Below are positions 47,166 to 58,544 of a DNA stretch of 64,000 nt, piece after piece. Location: contig JAFMSR010000017.1 in NCBI GenBank assembly GCA_022818135.1, positions 1,539,707-1,603,706 on the forward strand, in the 5' to 3' direction. Positions within the stretch are counted from its first letter, which is position 1. The number at the start of each line of letters is the position of its first letter. The notes below the pieces were generated by a model. It searched no databases and was not told the DNA's origin. It worked only from the letters and a program-made list of their open reading frames with translations. This DNA is from Saxidomus purpurata. Taxonomy: Eukaryota > Mollusca > Bivalvia > Venerida > Veneridae. The position numbers and the translations under genes are program-made.

Positions 47166-49383
47166 GAGGTCTGATTATCAAAATCATGGTTCAAATGCTT
47201 ATTTTAACATTCATTTTTTCTTAAAGTGACAATATGCGCATAGTGTATCTTTGGTGACAGTTTTATAAAAGCAATTTTTGGTTGCTGTGCATTTAAAGGT
47301 GTTAAATTAATGATTATGCCGCATTAGTATTTGAAGTTGGTGCTTTAGATATAAACAAATCGGACTGATAAAATGATAGTTGAATGTGTCGTTGCTGATG
47401 TTGGTAGAGATTTCGGCAGTGGAAGGGAAGCAACTCCTGCATGCAGTTGTTCTTTTCTTAAATTGACTCTCCCAGTCAAATAAGAAAATCAATATTTTGA
47501 AAGTTATTTTTTCATACTGGTAGCTGGAAGAGTTTGGTGTATTGGGTTAAAAGTTATTATTTCCTCTACACTTTTGTACACACACCATTTTCAGCTGGAT
47601 TTTTACTTGAAAAAAATGCGCATAATGTCACTTTAATCCTTTCTTATTCGAAAAGTATTTCATATTTTAGAATTACTGTGCACAGTTGGGCACTTCCATG
47701 CTGCATGTGAATGACAAAGAAGAAAATGACTTCATTGTTGGACTACTGAAGCACTTCAACAGTAAGTATTACTATGTAACAGCAAATATTTATGCATGTT
47801 ATAGTAACAGAAAGGCTGTTATACTCACTTCAAATACATTATATGCTGCAACAGGCTAACTGTGTCTGTCTGCTACGTAGTATAAGACAAAAATTTATTC
47901 TGACCGAAGCCTGAAAGCAGGACTTTCTCTTGTCAAGTTGAAAACTCTACCGACTGAGCTACCCAGTCGCTTACATATTTTCTCCACAATTGTGACTAAG
48001 ATGTCAGTCTGAACTAATGAAATAATTCAAATTGAGATTGACCTTGTTTTCAAATATCCTACGTGCTTATAGTCTACAATAACCTTAACCTGGTATTGGT
48101 TTATGTCATATGTTACCTTTAAATTGTACGAGGCAATAACTTTCTGCGCTTTGCTACAGAAAAGAGCAAGTGGATGGGATTGTCAAACGAAAAGTCTGTC
48201 CGTGACTGGAGATGGATAGATACCAATACTACAGCAGAATTCACAGCTTGGGGTCGAGGTAACTCAACATTACTAGCGCGTCTGTTTCAATGCGTTTATA
48301 ATGTAAACTATAGTAATAAATTCGAAAGCAAAATGTTCAGATTTCAGACGAGTATTCTCTCAAATCTTGACAAGGACGTAACTGTATATTTAATATATAG
48401 CATGAATGAACGCCTAATGGTAAAGTATGCTATATTCTATGCAAAGAGAACAAAATAAAAGTAAGTGAGAAATAGTAGCTGATAAGCGCACCTAGGCGTC
48501 AGGATTTGTATGCATATAATGACTTGAGTCTTATGCTTTTTTTTAAAATGCGAAGGAAGTTATGCATTATTCCAGTAACAGAACTTAGATTCGATGTTTT
48601 TGTAACTGTTTCGTGCCAAAACAATTATTGTAATGGCAACAAGAAAGAAGATAAATGTAAATATCTTGTAGTCCAAAAATGGAAGAATACACTTACATAG
48701 TATTAATCTGGAAATGTTTAAAAAGCAGAGTCTACAACTCACATTTTATTTACTCGAAAAGTTAAAAATGAATTAGATCTACATTAAATGATACATTACA
48801 AAAATTCTATACTTTGCCCCAAAGTCAAATATAGCCATCTGTTATGATAAGTCGTTATCCACTCAAAAATGTACGAAACAAGATTTAGGGGAGATATTTG
48901 CTGTATTTTCTAAGTGGAACTTTTGGGTTTTGTGGTTATCATTTCAACTATTTGATTAGATAATTTGTTTAGGTCATTTTAGTTGCACTAAGATTAGGAT
49001 ATACCTCTTGACTGTTTTGTGTGTAGCTTTGAAAATTGCCTACATATATAATTTAATTCATATGAATGAAACAATAAGGCCAAGAACTAGAAATATTGTC
49101 ATAGTCTATACCGTTCACATCATGCCTCTTAGATACAACATGGCTCTGCTCTGGGTTACTTGCTTTGTATGTGTGGATAGATATACATTAAACCTGTATA
49201 AAAACATGGAAGGCTTATAGCACATATAAATGGCATATAACTGGCATGCGACCGCATGTTTTAAATTAATTCAAAGAATATCTGTAGAGTCAAAATAGGT
49301 TCTGCCCTTTATTATTTTACATTCATTTAGCCATAAACATTTTGATACAATAATCTGTTAGTTGAAGGCTTTTACGCCCGTTC

Positions 49384-49605
49384 CAACCGTATTTTGGTCA
49401 TTTTTACAGGCGGACAGTTTACATAATCACCTTTCCCGGGAAGAACCAGTACTAGTCCCTTATCCTCCATAAGAAATTGCCAACTTTCTCACGTAAAGAG
49501 ACATATTCGGTAGCAGGGCTCAACCACATTACCCTAAATATATGAGAGGTTACAGTGATTTCAAGTCAGCAACTCTAACCACTCGACCACGGAAGCGGAC
49601 TATAA
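49384..49605 (-). repeat. tRNA-derived SINE in intron 4 of CTL-C
   Basis: Minus strand: GTCCGCTTCCGTGGTCGAGT, GGTTAGAGTTGCTGACTTGA (A-box side), GGTTGAGCCCTGC (B-box side), then a body with AGTTGGCAATTTCTTATGG and TGTCCGCCTGTAAAAATGAC. This is the best-preserved copy of the family here. Confidence 0.75.
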
Positions 49606-50391
49606 TCTTAAACTTAAGCAAATTGACATTGCGATAAATGGTACTCACCCAAAGGCGTTCATAGAATTTTCCAAGTATCTAAGGTCAAACTTGGTCATGC
49701 TCTACATGTGTGTGTAATGTGGAAAGTGTAAGAATCTGTTTGTCTAAAACAAAAAAGGCAGATGTTATGATATATGATATTGTTCGGTTGTTTTCTGGCA
49801 AGACTGTTTAAACCATGCTTACGGGAACAATATCGGCCCCGCTGTCAGTTTTTATATGTATACAGTAGAAAATTTTATTCTCCAAAACCCTTGTTTTATT
49901 TTAAAATGATTTATATACTTGTTTCGTGGTTGACACACAGGTTAAGTATTGTTTATTCCTTACAGCATAGGCTACTTACTTTCAAATTAGTCAAATGAAC
50001 GATAAAATGGTATCATGCTCCCACCATATGAAGACCAAGGCTATAAGACTGATAGAGACACTTGTTAATTAAGTATCATGGAGTACGGTTTCATATAAAA
50101 ATATGAGTTCCTTTGCTGGGAAAAAATGAGGTTAGTTTGTTCAACTTGGTAGAAATCTCCTGTTTCCAACTGTTCGGGTACTCACTGTATTCTCCAAAAC
50201 GTTATCCTCGTATCCGACCTAATACTTTATTATATGTTTGCTTTCTCAATGTTTTATGAATGCGATGATGTTAACTTGTTGTTCTTGGTGAACTCGTTGC
50301 ATTTATATATATATATAAATACAAAAACTGTGCCGAAAATAAGTTAATTACAGTAAAAGAACAACATAGTCCATGAGTTGATTATATCATT

Positions 50392-50433
50392 ATTTGCCAG
50401 CCGGTTTCGCTTTTCCCGCTCATCAGGGCAAAT
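50392..50433 (-). ncRNA. Hammerhead-ribozyme-like motif (probably decayed)
   Basis: On the minus strand: stem I ATTTGCC, core CTGATGA, stem II GC-GGGAAAA-GC, core GAAA, a CCGG stem III, then CT and the closing stem I strand GGCAAAT. Seven pairs of stem I and two of stem II form exactly. The cleavage position reads CU instead of the canonical U-H pair after stem III, so activity is doubtful. Hammerheads of this small-stem-III kind are known from Penelope-like elements and bivalve retrozymes. Confidence 0.5.
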
Positions 50434-50518
50434 ATGGCGTAAAATTATGTGTAATTGCTTAGAAACGTACACAACGTACGCTAAAATTGATGACGTCAGT
50501 TATACTTTTCAGTCTATA

Positions 50519-50730
50519 AATAGAAAGTCAATTAACGCTATTCAATTTTGAGAGACAATTAACTTTAAGTGAACATTTAGATACATGCGCCAAAAGAGAC
50601 CCAACATTTTATGTGTATCCTCTTTATAAATTTCATAGCAAAAACGTTTCAGCTAGGTTATCTAGAGAACAATATTTTATAAACATTTTTCAACCAAAAT
50701 TGAATAGCGTTAATTGACGTTCTATTTTTA
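50519..50730 (+). mobile_element. Penelope-like GIY-YIG remnant between inverted repeats
   Basis: A frame ending at TGA near 50713 reads LSEHLDTCAKRDP, FYVYPLYKFHSK, then RLSREQYFINIFQPKLN. The R-x2-RE-x2-FI-x2-F-PKLN ending is typical of GIY-YIG nuclease domains, as at the C-terminus of Penelope-like retroelements. It is bracketed by inverted repeats AATAGAAAGTCAATTAACGC (50519) and GCGTTAATTGACGTTCTATT (about 50706). The catalytic GIY-YIG half is missing, so it is a fragment; the family is inferred. Confidence 0.45.
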
Positions 50731-51898
50731 GTATATATATATAATTGTTGTAATGCCTGCGGTTGTTAGTCATAGATAGAGTTATATGTTAGTTCTGGTT
50801 TTGATTGGCGCTGCATCTGCTGATATTTGGGGATTATTATTGTCATTCTACATCATCGAGGGGTATGAAATAAACACTGAAGATATAACAAAATACCTTT
50901 TTCAAAAATACACACTTCAAGCACATTAAAACACGATATCTTACATTATCATTGTCAATAATAAAAAGTTCGATAATGAGTTTTATGATGTTAATCAAAC
51001 TTTCAGTTGGCTATGTCCGAGCGGCTTATCATGTGAGATTCATGTCCTATGTGAATTCTGATTTCATGTATATAGTTAAGCTGTTCTGTATATAATTGTT
51101 ATATATATTGTATATAATCTGTCTGTAAACGATAGTTAACGGCTTTTATTTGCAGTTCAACCTAATGGTAATGTTGATGAGTGTGTATGTTATTACTCTC
51201 CTGATTCCTTTCAGTGGCATGACATGCATTGCGCATATGATAACACTAGTTTCTACCCAATCTGCGAGAAACGGTATGTACATTTGTCCTACAGATACCA
51301 AGTCGCAGTGTCAACAAAAGTATTGTATCATTTTCAGCCCTTGATTGATGAAAAGGTCATTGCTTGCGCAAACGTATGCACATCTGCCCATACATTATAT
51401 TTCATGTTTGAAGAGATTTCGAAAAAGCTCGACATGACATCTCATATTCTCATTATACATTGGCTAGCTAACTGTAACGATCCTTTGCATGTGTAGCTAC
51501 ACAAGTCTCTGAATATTGTGTTTTCTACCTTTATACCTTTAACTATTTAATTACGGTACTATGTAATAAACATCTATTCAGTTCATAGAACAAATTTTAT
51601 GTGAACAAATATGAAAGAAACAATATATTAAAGGGGAGTTAGTCCGGAGTTGCTGGACTGATGCGATGACATACTCGCAGGCACCTTTCCGTAATTAAGA
51701 AGCCGACTGGAAATAAATTTGACTGTACAAAATCATTCTGTGAATGGTTCAGTTTTTATTTGAAATTTTGTTCAAACACGTGTACTCATCTTACAACCGC
51801 GTATGATGCAATTACAGTTCCACTGGCCCTTTCTTGACGAGATGCAGTTGCTGCTTGCTTTTCAATATTTTTTATTTGATTTCAGTCTCATACAATAG

Positions 51899-52556
51899 TG
51901 GCAGTCGACCGATACTCGAAGATCAAATCTTACGTGATGAATGGAGACGACAAACGTGGTGACAAAATTAAATGTAACCTGTCTCGTATACAACATCAGT
52001 GTTAGACTATATATGTGTTTTAATCATTTTAAATTAGGTTATGAACGCCTACTAGATATGATAGTCACTATATGCATGCACGAGTTATTTTTCTACCAAG
52101 ACAAAACAGTCATATATCAAAGAGGCATGTCCTAAATCTGATCAATTTAAGTTACCTCAAACTAGTTGAAAGTATTGCTATCAAACCTCAAACTTGAAGC
52201 TAAAATTTCCAGCAAACATCGGTCTTTCGTGTTGATACCGTCATAAAGACTTGTTTCATATAATTGAGTGGACTGTGATTTGTTACAAAACATCACTATA
52301 TTTCAGAATCGTGTGTAGTAATTTACATTTAGCTCATTATTAACGTTTTGAGAAAATAATCTGCTAGATATAGTGGAAATGAAATGTACTAAGTATTTTA
52401 TTGTAAAATGTCAACTATATAACATAATATATTTTTTCTGTTGTATTGAATGTACCATCATACTAACGTTGTTACATTAAAAGTATAGCAATACCTCTTT
52501 CGTCTGCTTTGATATTGTAAGACTAGTGATCCTTAACTCAATGACTCTGGCTTAGT
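51899..52556 (+). other. 3' UTR and flank of CTL-C
   Basis: Begins TGGCAGTCGACCGATACTCG, matching the start of the other lectin 3' UTRs. AATAAA-type signals are weak; the 3' end cannot be placed. Confidence 0.4.
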
Positions 52557-52558
52557 AT

Positions 52559-52559
<1 letters not shown>

Positions 52560-52603
<44 letters not shown>
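52560..52603 (+). repeat. (CT)n microsatellite
   Basis: About 21 uninterrupted CT units followed by CCCCACC. Confidence 0.95.
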
Positions 52604-52604
<1 letters not shown>

Positions 52605-54480
52605 CACCATCTTCCTGACTATCACTTCTTTAAAGTAAACAGAAATATTAACGTCCAAGTAATATCTGTCTATATACTAAAAATGCAATACCACATAGCA
52701 AACAGTTTAGACTTCCACATTTTTAACATAAAATGATATATTAATTATAAGAGATTTGTGTCTAGCTTTAGCATACATAGAATGCCTACAACATCTTCAA
52801 AGTGAAAACAGACACTACGTTTCAAACGATTTAATGTTGATAAAAGTATTGCAAGTCTACAAATTACACATTCACGTGTTCCTTCACAGAAAGCTCTTAA
52901 AAATATAATATACAATGTGCATTTTAACAGGATTAGTGGCAAAACCACTAATGTATTTACTATGATTTTCTAACCAAATGATGAATGTATTTAATATTTC
53001 GAATGACAAGGCATTTTTATCCTCCTCGGTAGAAATGGATGTTTTATTTATCTATTGTTCTTACTTCTTTCCTGTTCGTTGCCATATTTGATTATCAACA
53101 TTCCATATGCATTCTTACTTTGAAGCATATTAAGGACAGATATTATTTTTACGTGTTTGTTAAAAAGTCGTATAAAGCGCTGGCTATAACCTACAGTTTA
53201 AGGCACAGTTAATCAGTTATACAAAATAGTATTTCAAGCTTAAAAAACATGTCCATACAAACAGATAAGAGTGACGTTTGCTTTGCAAATAAGCAACCTG
53301 TCGAGCAATAATATTTAATGCCAAAGGTAACAAAACGTTCATTTTGAGATCGCGAATAAGCTTGAACGGTACTTTCAAAGTAAGAGGCATACTCGCAGTG
53401 ACAAACATGTGGTAAGTCTATCAAGCAAAATAAAACGCCCTGGATAGAATGGACACTTTTTACCGAGATTTCGGCCTGCAATATCTGTTCTATCTATTGC
53501 AAAGATACTATTGTCGCCAATGAAGCTTTTTAAGGAAGTTGGGGAATGGGGGGGGGGGGGGGGGGTTTTATTGTTTAGGGTGTGTAAAATGAAAAAAAAA
53601 GAATTTACTGCTTTGAAACAGTGAAATACCAATTTTATTTCACCGATATATTTCAGTATTTCACTGAAAAGCATTAAATGAGAAATATCTATCTTTTGTA
53701 AGAGCTACACGTCTTGATCTCTGAAATTGTGGAAAGGAATTTAGGATTGTACTGCAAACAAAGTGAAACAAAAGTGTAATTGTAATTTCTTAGGGTAGTC
53801 TTTGACAAACACTAGAAAGATAAAGATATTATTTTTACAGTTCTTTCTTATAATCATAGGTTTCACATCTAGAATATTTTATAACAATTACGTTGGCATT
53901 GTACAGTTATCTTATTGACTTTATTGTAATAGTAATTCAAAAAGCTAAATACGTTGACTCAATGATCAACTCTTTAAATTCAAACAAGAACAATTCGATG
54001 CCAATTTGCCAATAAGAAACAAGATTTGACAATAGTTTATCACAGTATGAAAGTATCAGTATTATGATATAAAAAAGGGCCTCTTACGATATTCTATGTC
54101 TGCAGAGGAACTATATTCTAACCAACTGGAAGACAGATACTTACAATTGTTCTCAGTAAGACGCTTGTTAATTATGTGACATAACAGAACAACAATCCAG
54201 ACCTGTCCTGCTTTATAATTGAAGAACGGTTTGTGATTCGAACTGTAATGAAGGAAGAATGAAGAAAAACAGGGAAAATGTTGTACTATCAAAATGTAAT
54301 GTCGTCCTGCCCAGTACAGGTGTTGTAGTTTCAGCGTATGTTAATATTTTTATTTTGTTCAGAGAGGATATTGTGAAACCAAAACATTATATCAGCTTTT
54401 GGAATTTTTTGGACCAGTTTGTAATGTCTTCTGGTTCAGTTCAAGCCTTGTAGCACCTGTATGATGTTGTAATGTTCAGA
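52604..54480. other. Intergenic DNA with one G run
   Basis: A run of about 18 G (53549-53566) is the only notable simple sequence. GAAACAGTGAAATACCAATT at 53615 resembles GAAACAGTGGATTACCGTTT at 27372 and may be a diverged short repeat. No exon is recognised. Confidence 0.5.
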
Positions 54481-54486
54481 TAGAAA

Positions 54487-55560
54487 GAGAGTATACCATC
54501 CTCCCTTCAGCAGACAACGCACTCTGAACAGGGCAGTATATGCATTCGACATCCTCTTGGAACAATACATAATATTGCCTGTACATATACAGAAGCATGT
54601 GCCTTCTGTAGAAATATTACATGCATGCTCTTCTCTGAACATGAAAACGTTCATGATCTATCTGACAGGACAGAAGGCGATACACATGATTAACAGACAT
54701 AATTCCGAATGTCAGCATTAGACATTCAGGGTATTAAATAGCAGCATATTCTTAAAAAATATCTTGCCAAAAAGTTTTAACTCCATAGTCTATTAATTTC
54801 CTACAAAAGTTAATGACTGCATAATAATACAAACTAGAGATTGACCTACATCAAATGTATCTTTATGCCATAAATTTAAGTATGTTTAATTAGAAAATAC
54901 ATCGTCAGATTATTGTCGTATTACCTTTTCTTTACATTTATATTTGAATCGGATGTGCTTAACATTTATATACACCTTCATACATCCACATGTACCTTCA
55001 CAAAAATATTTAACGAAGCAAAAAATAAACGTGGAAACAGAAGATAGATTGCCTCTCTCATGAAACATGAAAATTCACAGTCAGACTTTGATGCCGGCAT
55101 CGTAAGATTAAGAAAAGTAGCCTTAATCTGTATACTTAATGTGACGAAATGAAGTGCAGTGATTTAAAGATAATGCAGTGCAGTGTTAATTCTAACATGC
55201 TACGATAATGTTATATACAATGAGTAGAACTATTATGTTAGATTCCATAACAAGACTGGAACGATATCTTAAACATCTCATATCATGAGTAAATGAGCTT
55301 AGAAAATAAATTTTGTGAAATGTCTGTTAAACTGATCTTCGCGCAGTTATCGTCTAAAAAACAAAAATTTGTCTACATGCGATTAAACCACTCGGCCTTC
55401 GTGGCTAATTACTGCGTATCAGTACTCCAAATGATTGTTTATTAAACGACTAACACCGCTGGAACGGATGTTATTTCATAAAAAGATAAATAAAGGTTAA
55501 CAAAAGCAAACAAAAGATATGCTGATTGACTTAAAGGTACTGTATCTAAACTGAATATGG
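54487..55560 (+). promoter_or_regulatory. Upstream region of CTL-D, shared with CTL-B and the orphan
   Basis: GAGAGTATACCATCCTCCCT, CAGCAGACAACGC, ACATGAAAACGTTCATGATC and the final TTGACTTAAAGGTACTGTAT / CTAAACTGAATATGG match 25165-25823 in order. A MITE (55339-55478) interrupts it, which the CTL-B copy lacks. Confidence 0.6.
55339..55478. repeat. Palindromic MITE upstream of CTL-D
   Basis: GCGCAGTTATCGTCTAAAAA, ACCACTCGGCCTTCGTGGCT, TTGTTTATTAAACGACTAAC and GGAACGGATGTTATTT: same family as 27891-28120, with the left arm shortened. Confidence 0.75.
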
Positions 55561-55789
55561 TTTCTCTGTTTAGTAAAATGTAGAAGTCTCCGTATATACA
55601 TTCAGTATTTTGAAAAAGGGATATTAGATACTTTCCTAATCATATAAAACATTACGAGTTTTTACTTTTTTTTCTTCTAAAACTCTGTTTTAACTGAATA
55701 GAATTATTTCTGTGTATTTTAGTTAATGCATGTGCGTAAATGTCTCGACCCGATGAAAAGACTTGATCTAAAAATTCATAAAAAGTAGA

Positions 55790-55965
55790 AGTAGTAGTAG
55801 AAGTTGTTGCTGTGGTGCCGTTGCGACCGTATTTCGGTCAATTCGGTCAGGAAGGTAGTTAACCTAACTATCGTTCACGGGACAAAACATGGCTCGAACT
55901 CTTGTCCTCCAATCTATAAAAGGTAACAATGGCTTGAAGTCACTAGACCACTGGGTAGCTACTAG
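55790..55965 (-). repeat. tRNA-derived SINE upstream of CTL-D
   Basis: Minus strand: CCAGTGGTCTAGTGACTTCA head and AAGAGTTCGAGCCATGTTTT (B-box like). It occupies the same place as 26041-26245 before CTL-B. Confidence 0.7.
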
Positions 55966-56004
55966 ATTGGAATCCGATTTGTCATACTTTACACAATTAT
56001 ACCA

Positions 56005-56075
56005 AGTTTAAATGTACATGACCTTTCATTGTTCTTTCAACTAAAATTTAAAGCATTAAGGAGACTCCAAATCTT
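56005..56075 (+). promoter_or_regulatory. Conserved proximal promoter of pseudogene CTL-D
   Basis: ATGTACATGACCTTTCATTG, CTTTCAACTAAAATTTAAAG and GGAGACTCCAAATC: the CTL-B promoter with a few changes, including in the AAGGACCTTT core. Confidence 0.5.
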
Positions 56076-56124
56076 CATTTGAAGATTACCACTGAACAGA
56101 TTAACCGGCAGAAAGACAAGAACG

Positions 56125-57551
56125 ATGTTTTCAGTAAGCGCGCTTATTTTCTGTGGACTCCTAACGTACTCCTTTGCTGCGAGTAGTTCGTGTTTCAGCA
56201 AAGTTGTTTCGAAGTTTATATGCTTCAGAATTTAGTTGAAGAAGTTTGGCAAAAGGTGAAATTCTTAAAAGAAAATATCAACGGTAAGATTCGTGTGATA
56301 TGTAATTGTAAAAATATGGAATTTTGTACCGAATCGCAAGCAAATGGACTTTCAGAGCATTAATGTTTTTGCTTTCAATCATTATGCTTAAGGGGAATGT
56401 TTTGGTTATTTTGTTCGATGTGTATTGTCCGGTGAGTTTTCATTATCTCATATATTGTTATTATTGTTCACATTAAATTATTGTACATTATTCTCATATA
56501 TATATTTCTATCATTTTCCCTTTTTGCATTATAAAAATAAAGTTACATTTGAAACATTAGCTCATTTTACTACTATCTATGAAAATAGGTATGAAGTAAT
56601 CATACACTATCGTAATTTTGTATGATTAGCTGGCGGCAATACGTCATGTCCTCAAACGACATGTCCGAATACGATTTGTGCGGACGGATTCGTGTCTAAC
56701 ACCAATGGCTATCCTCCTTAATTTTCTTATTATGACTACAAATGTCATTATAACATTTAACTGTGTCTCAATTGAAGTCGTGATGATTATAATACGTATT
56801 CAATGGTCGTTGTTAGTACAGACTACCGGTGTTCACCACTCTGTGTTCTTGATCGAGGTATTGCATTCGTTCTGATTGAACACGGAGTTAAACTGCTCAG
56901 TATATAGATACGCCTTTATGTGGTTGTATGTGACACTATCTTTTGACTCAAAATGTGCAACACCAGTGCTGTTATGTTTCTTTGTCATTTTAACGCATGC
57001 AATTGTACTGGTGACAGTTCTACATATAGCTTTAAAAGTTCAACCTTTTGAAATTAAGTGGTAATACAAATTACAATGTTCGTAAACGATTATTATTCCC
57101 AAGCCCACATCCTTTCGAAGCAAAATAATATGTTCTATGTGCACAGTTGGACGCTACAATGCTGCACGTAAATGACAAAGCAGAAAATAACTTCGTTATT
57201 GGACTACTTAAGCACTTCAACAGTAAGTGTTAATCCAAATTATAATCACAATTTGCTTCTATATTTCGATATTCCGTATGGAAAAAAACTTAGTTCTAGC
57301 GATTGGCTTCTAAGTAATAAGGCATGCATGCTCAGAAACACTTACATTCAATGGGTAACTTTTTCATATTAAACTTATTACAGTTCTTATATTTGATCCC
57401 GCCTCTTTTTCATTTTCTGTAAGAGGTAATACCGTACTCTGCTTTTCCACACAAAAGGATTGGTGGTTGGGCTTCAGTGATGAAAAAACTGAAGGTGACT
57501 GGAGATGGGTAGATACCAATACTACAGCTGAAATCACTAATTGGGTCAGAG
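56125..57551 (+). pseudogene. CTL-D: lectin pseudogene, exons 1-4 only
   Basis: Exon 1 (56125-56283) has the B-type leader MFSVSALIFCGLLTYSFAA, but one base is missing in the GATTTC/GATTAC codon region near 56208, so the frame meets TAG at 56232. Exon 2 (from 56630) follows CTL-B to DGFVS and then leaves homology, ending at TAA 56719-56721 without a donor. Exon 3 (about 57131-57222) lost its AG acceptor and gained two bases near its start, yet keeps CAQLDATMLHVND and a GTAAGT donor. Exon 4 (57453-57551) has AC in place of AG before it but is otherwise open (DWWLGFSDEKTEGDWRWVD). Exons 5 and 6 are not found before the Tc1 remnant. This many independent lesions leaves little doubt that it is dead. 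Confidence 0.88.
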
Positions 57552-58540
57552 GTAACTCGACATTATGTTGAAGGACTATAATAATAGATAAATGATAAAA
57601 GTAGCTATAATAAAAGTCTCCTCTTGTCTGTTTCAATGCGTTTGTAATCAAAACTTGGATCAATGTAGGTCGATCCATAGTTTCTACACTAACTCATGTC
57701 CTGTATGCTATTTAATTTGCATTAGAAAACTGATGCTAAACGTTTAATTAAGTGTTTGATTGTTTTTCTAGTTATGCTTACAAACGAGATGTCAAAATCT
57801 GTGTTTCTAGATCTACTGAGCATAAATAAATTCTGACAACCTGCTTATAACATTTTGTTTTTTACTTTTCATTTTACATCTAACTTTTTTAGCATTTGGC
57901 AAGAACACTTGTATTTTGGTAAACAACTGTCTTAAATCTCTAAAAATACGGACAAGCCAAAAAGAAAAAATGATACTCGTTTGTATTGCATTTATTTACA
58001 TTTTGTGCACATTCACAATATTTCTAGATCTACCTTTTTTAATCATTAGTCTATGAGTGAACATCTGAAACGTGTTAAAGCTTTGAGTTTAAATACTTTT
58101 CTGTTTCAAAACGAACTTTCATTGTACAATAAGTGTCCAACCTAGATTAATTATTTATTCCTGAGAACTATTTTGGTAATGCTGATCATATATACGTTGA
58201 ATTACGCTGTACAATTGCATAACATTTACATCTTGATTATTCCACAAACATGCAAATTTCAACTCGTCTGAAAGACGGTTCACATCAATAACGCATTTGT
58301 TAGAATATTCACTACGTGTATCTTTGAACATTAACAGTTTGTATAACAATGAATTTGGTTGTTTCATAATTGTATACCTAACATAATAATGTGTATTGTA
58401 CGCCAAACAAATACAAGTAATTTGTACCGCAAACGTTCGCCACAAACTGTAGCATTTGAGGTACATGTATGTTGCCGAACACATTGTGTTAAGTTCGCAA
58501 ACGATTGAAAAATCAAATAAAAGTGTTTATCGGAATATGA
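57552..58540. other. Former intron 4 of CTL-D, then intergenic DNA
   Basis: TGTTTCAATGCGTTTGTAAT at 57630 matches the start of intron 4 of CTL-B and CTL-C. The 109-aa minus-strand frame at 58155-58484 has no recognisable motif. Confidence 0.45.
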
Positions 58541-58544
58541 CCGA

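Larger units (their letters stand above)
46378..51898 (+). pseudogene. CTL-C: C-type lectin with stops in exon 1, exons 2-6 intact
   Basis: Exon 1 (46378 to about 46537) starts like CTL-A (MFLVSVFTFCGFLSS, then FYLLHNLVEEAGLKV) but reaches TAA at 46513-46515, then a second TAA at 46525-46527. The donor that should read CGGTAAG is CAGTAGG. Exons 46847-46974, 47671-47761, 48160-48258, 51156-51273 and 51886-51898 are open, with GT-AG borders and the right phases. They encode DGWVSYKGSCYFF, YCAQLGTSMLHVND, KWMGLSNEKSVRDWRW, QPN, WHD and ICEKR, tail LIQ. The loop has an extra Cys (ECVCYY). Two readings fit: a young pseudogene, or a gene using another first exon. A GT inside exon 1 (AAG|GTGTAA, 46510) would be in the wrong phase for exon 2. 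Intron 4 (2.9 kb) holds a SINE and a Penelope-like remnant. Confidence 0.75.
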
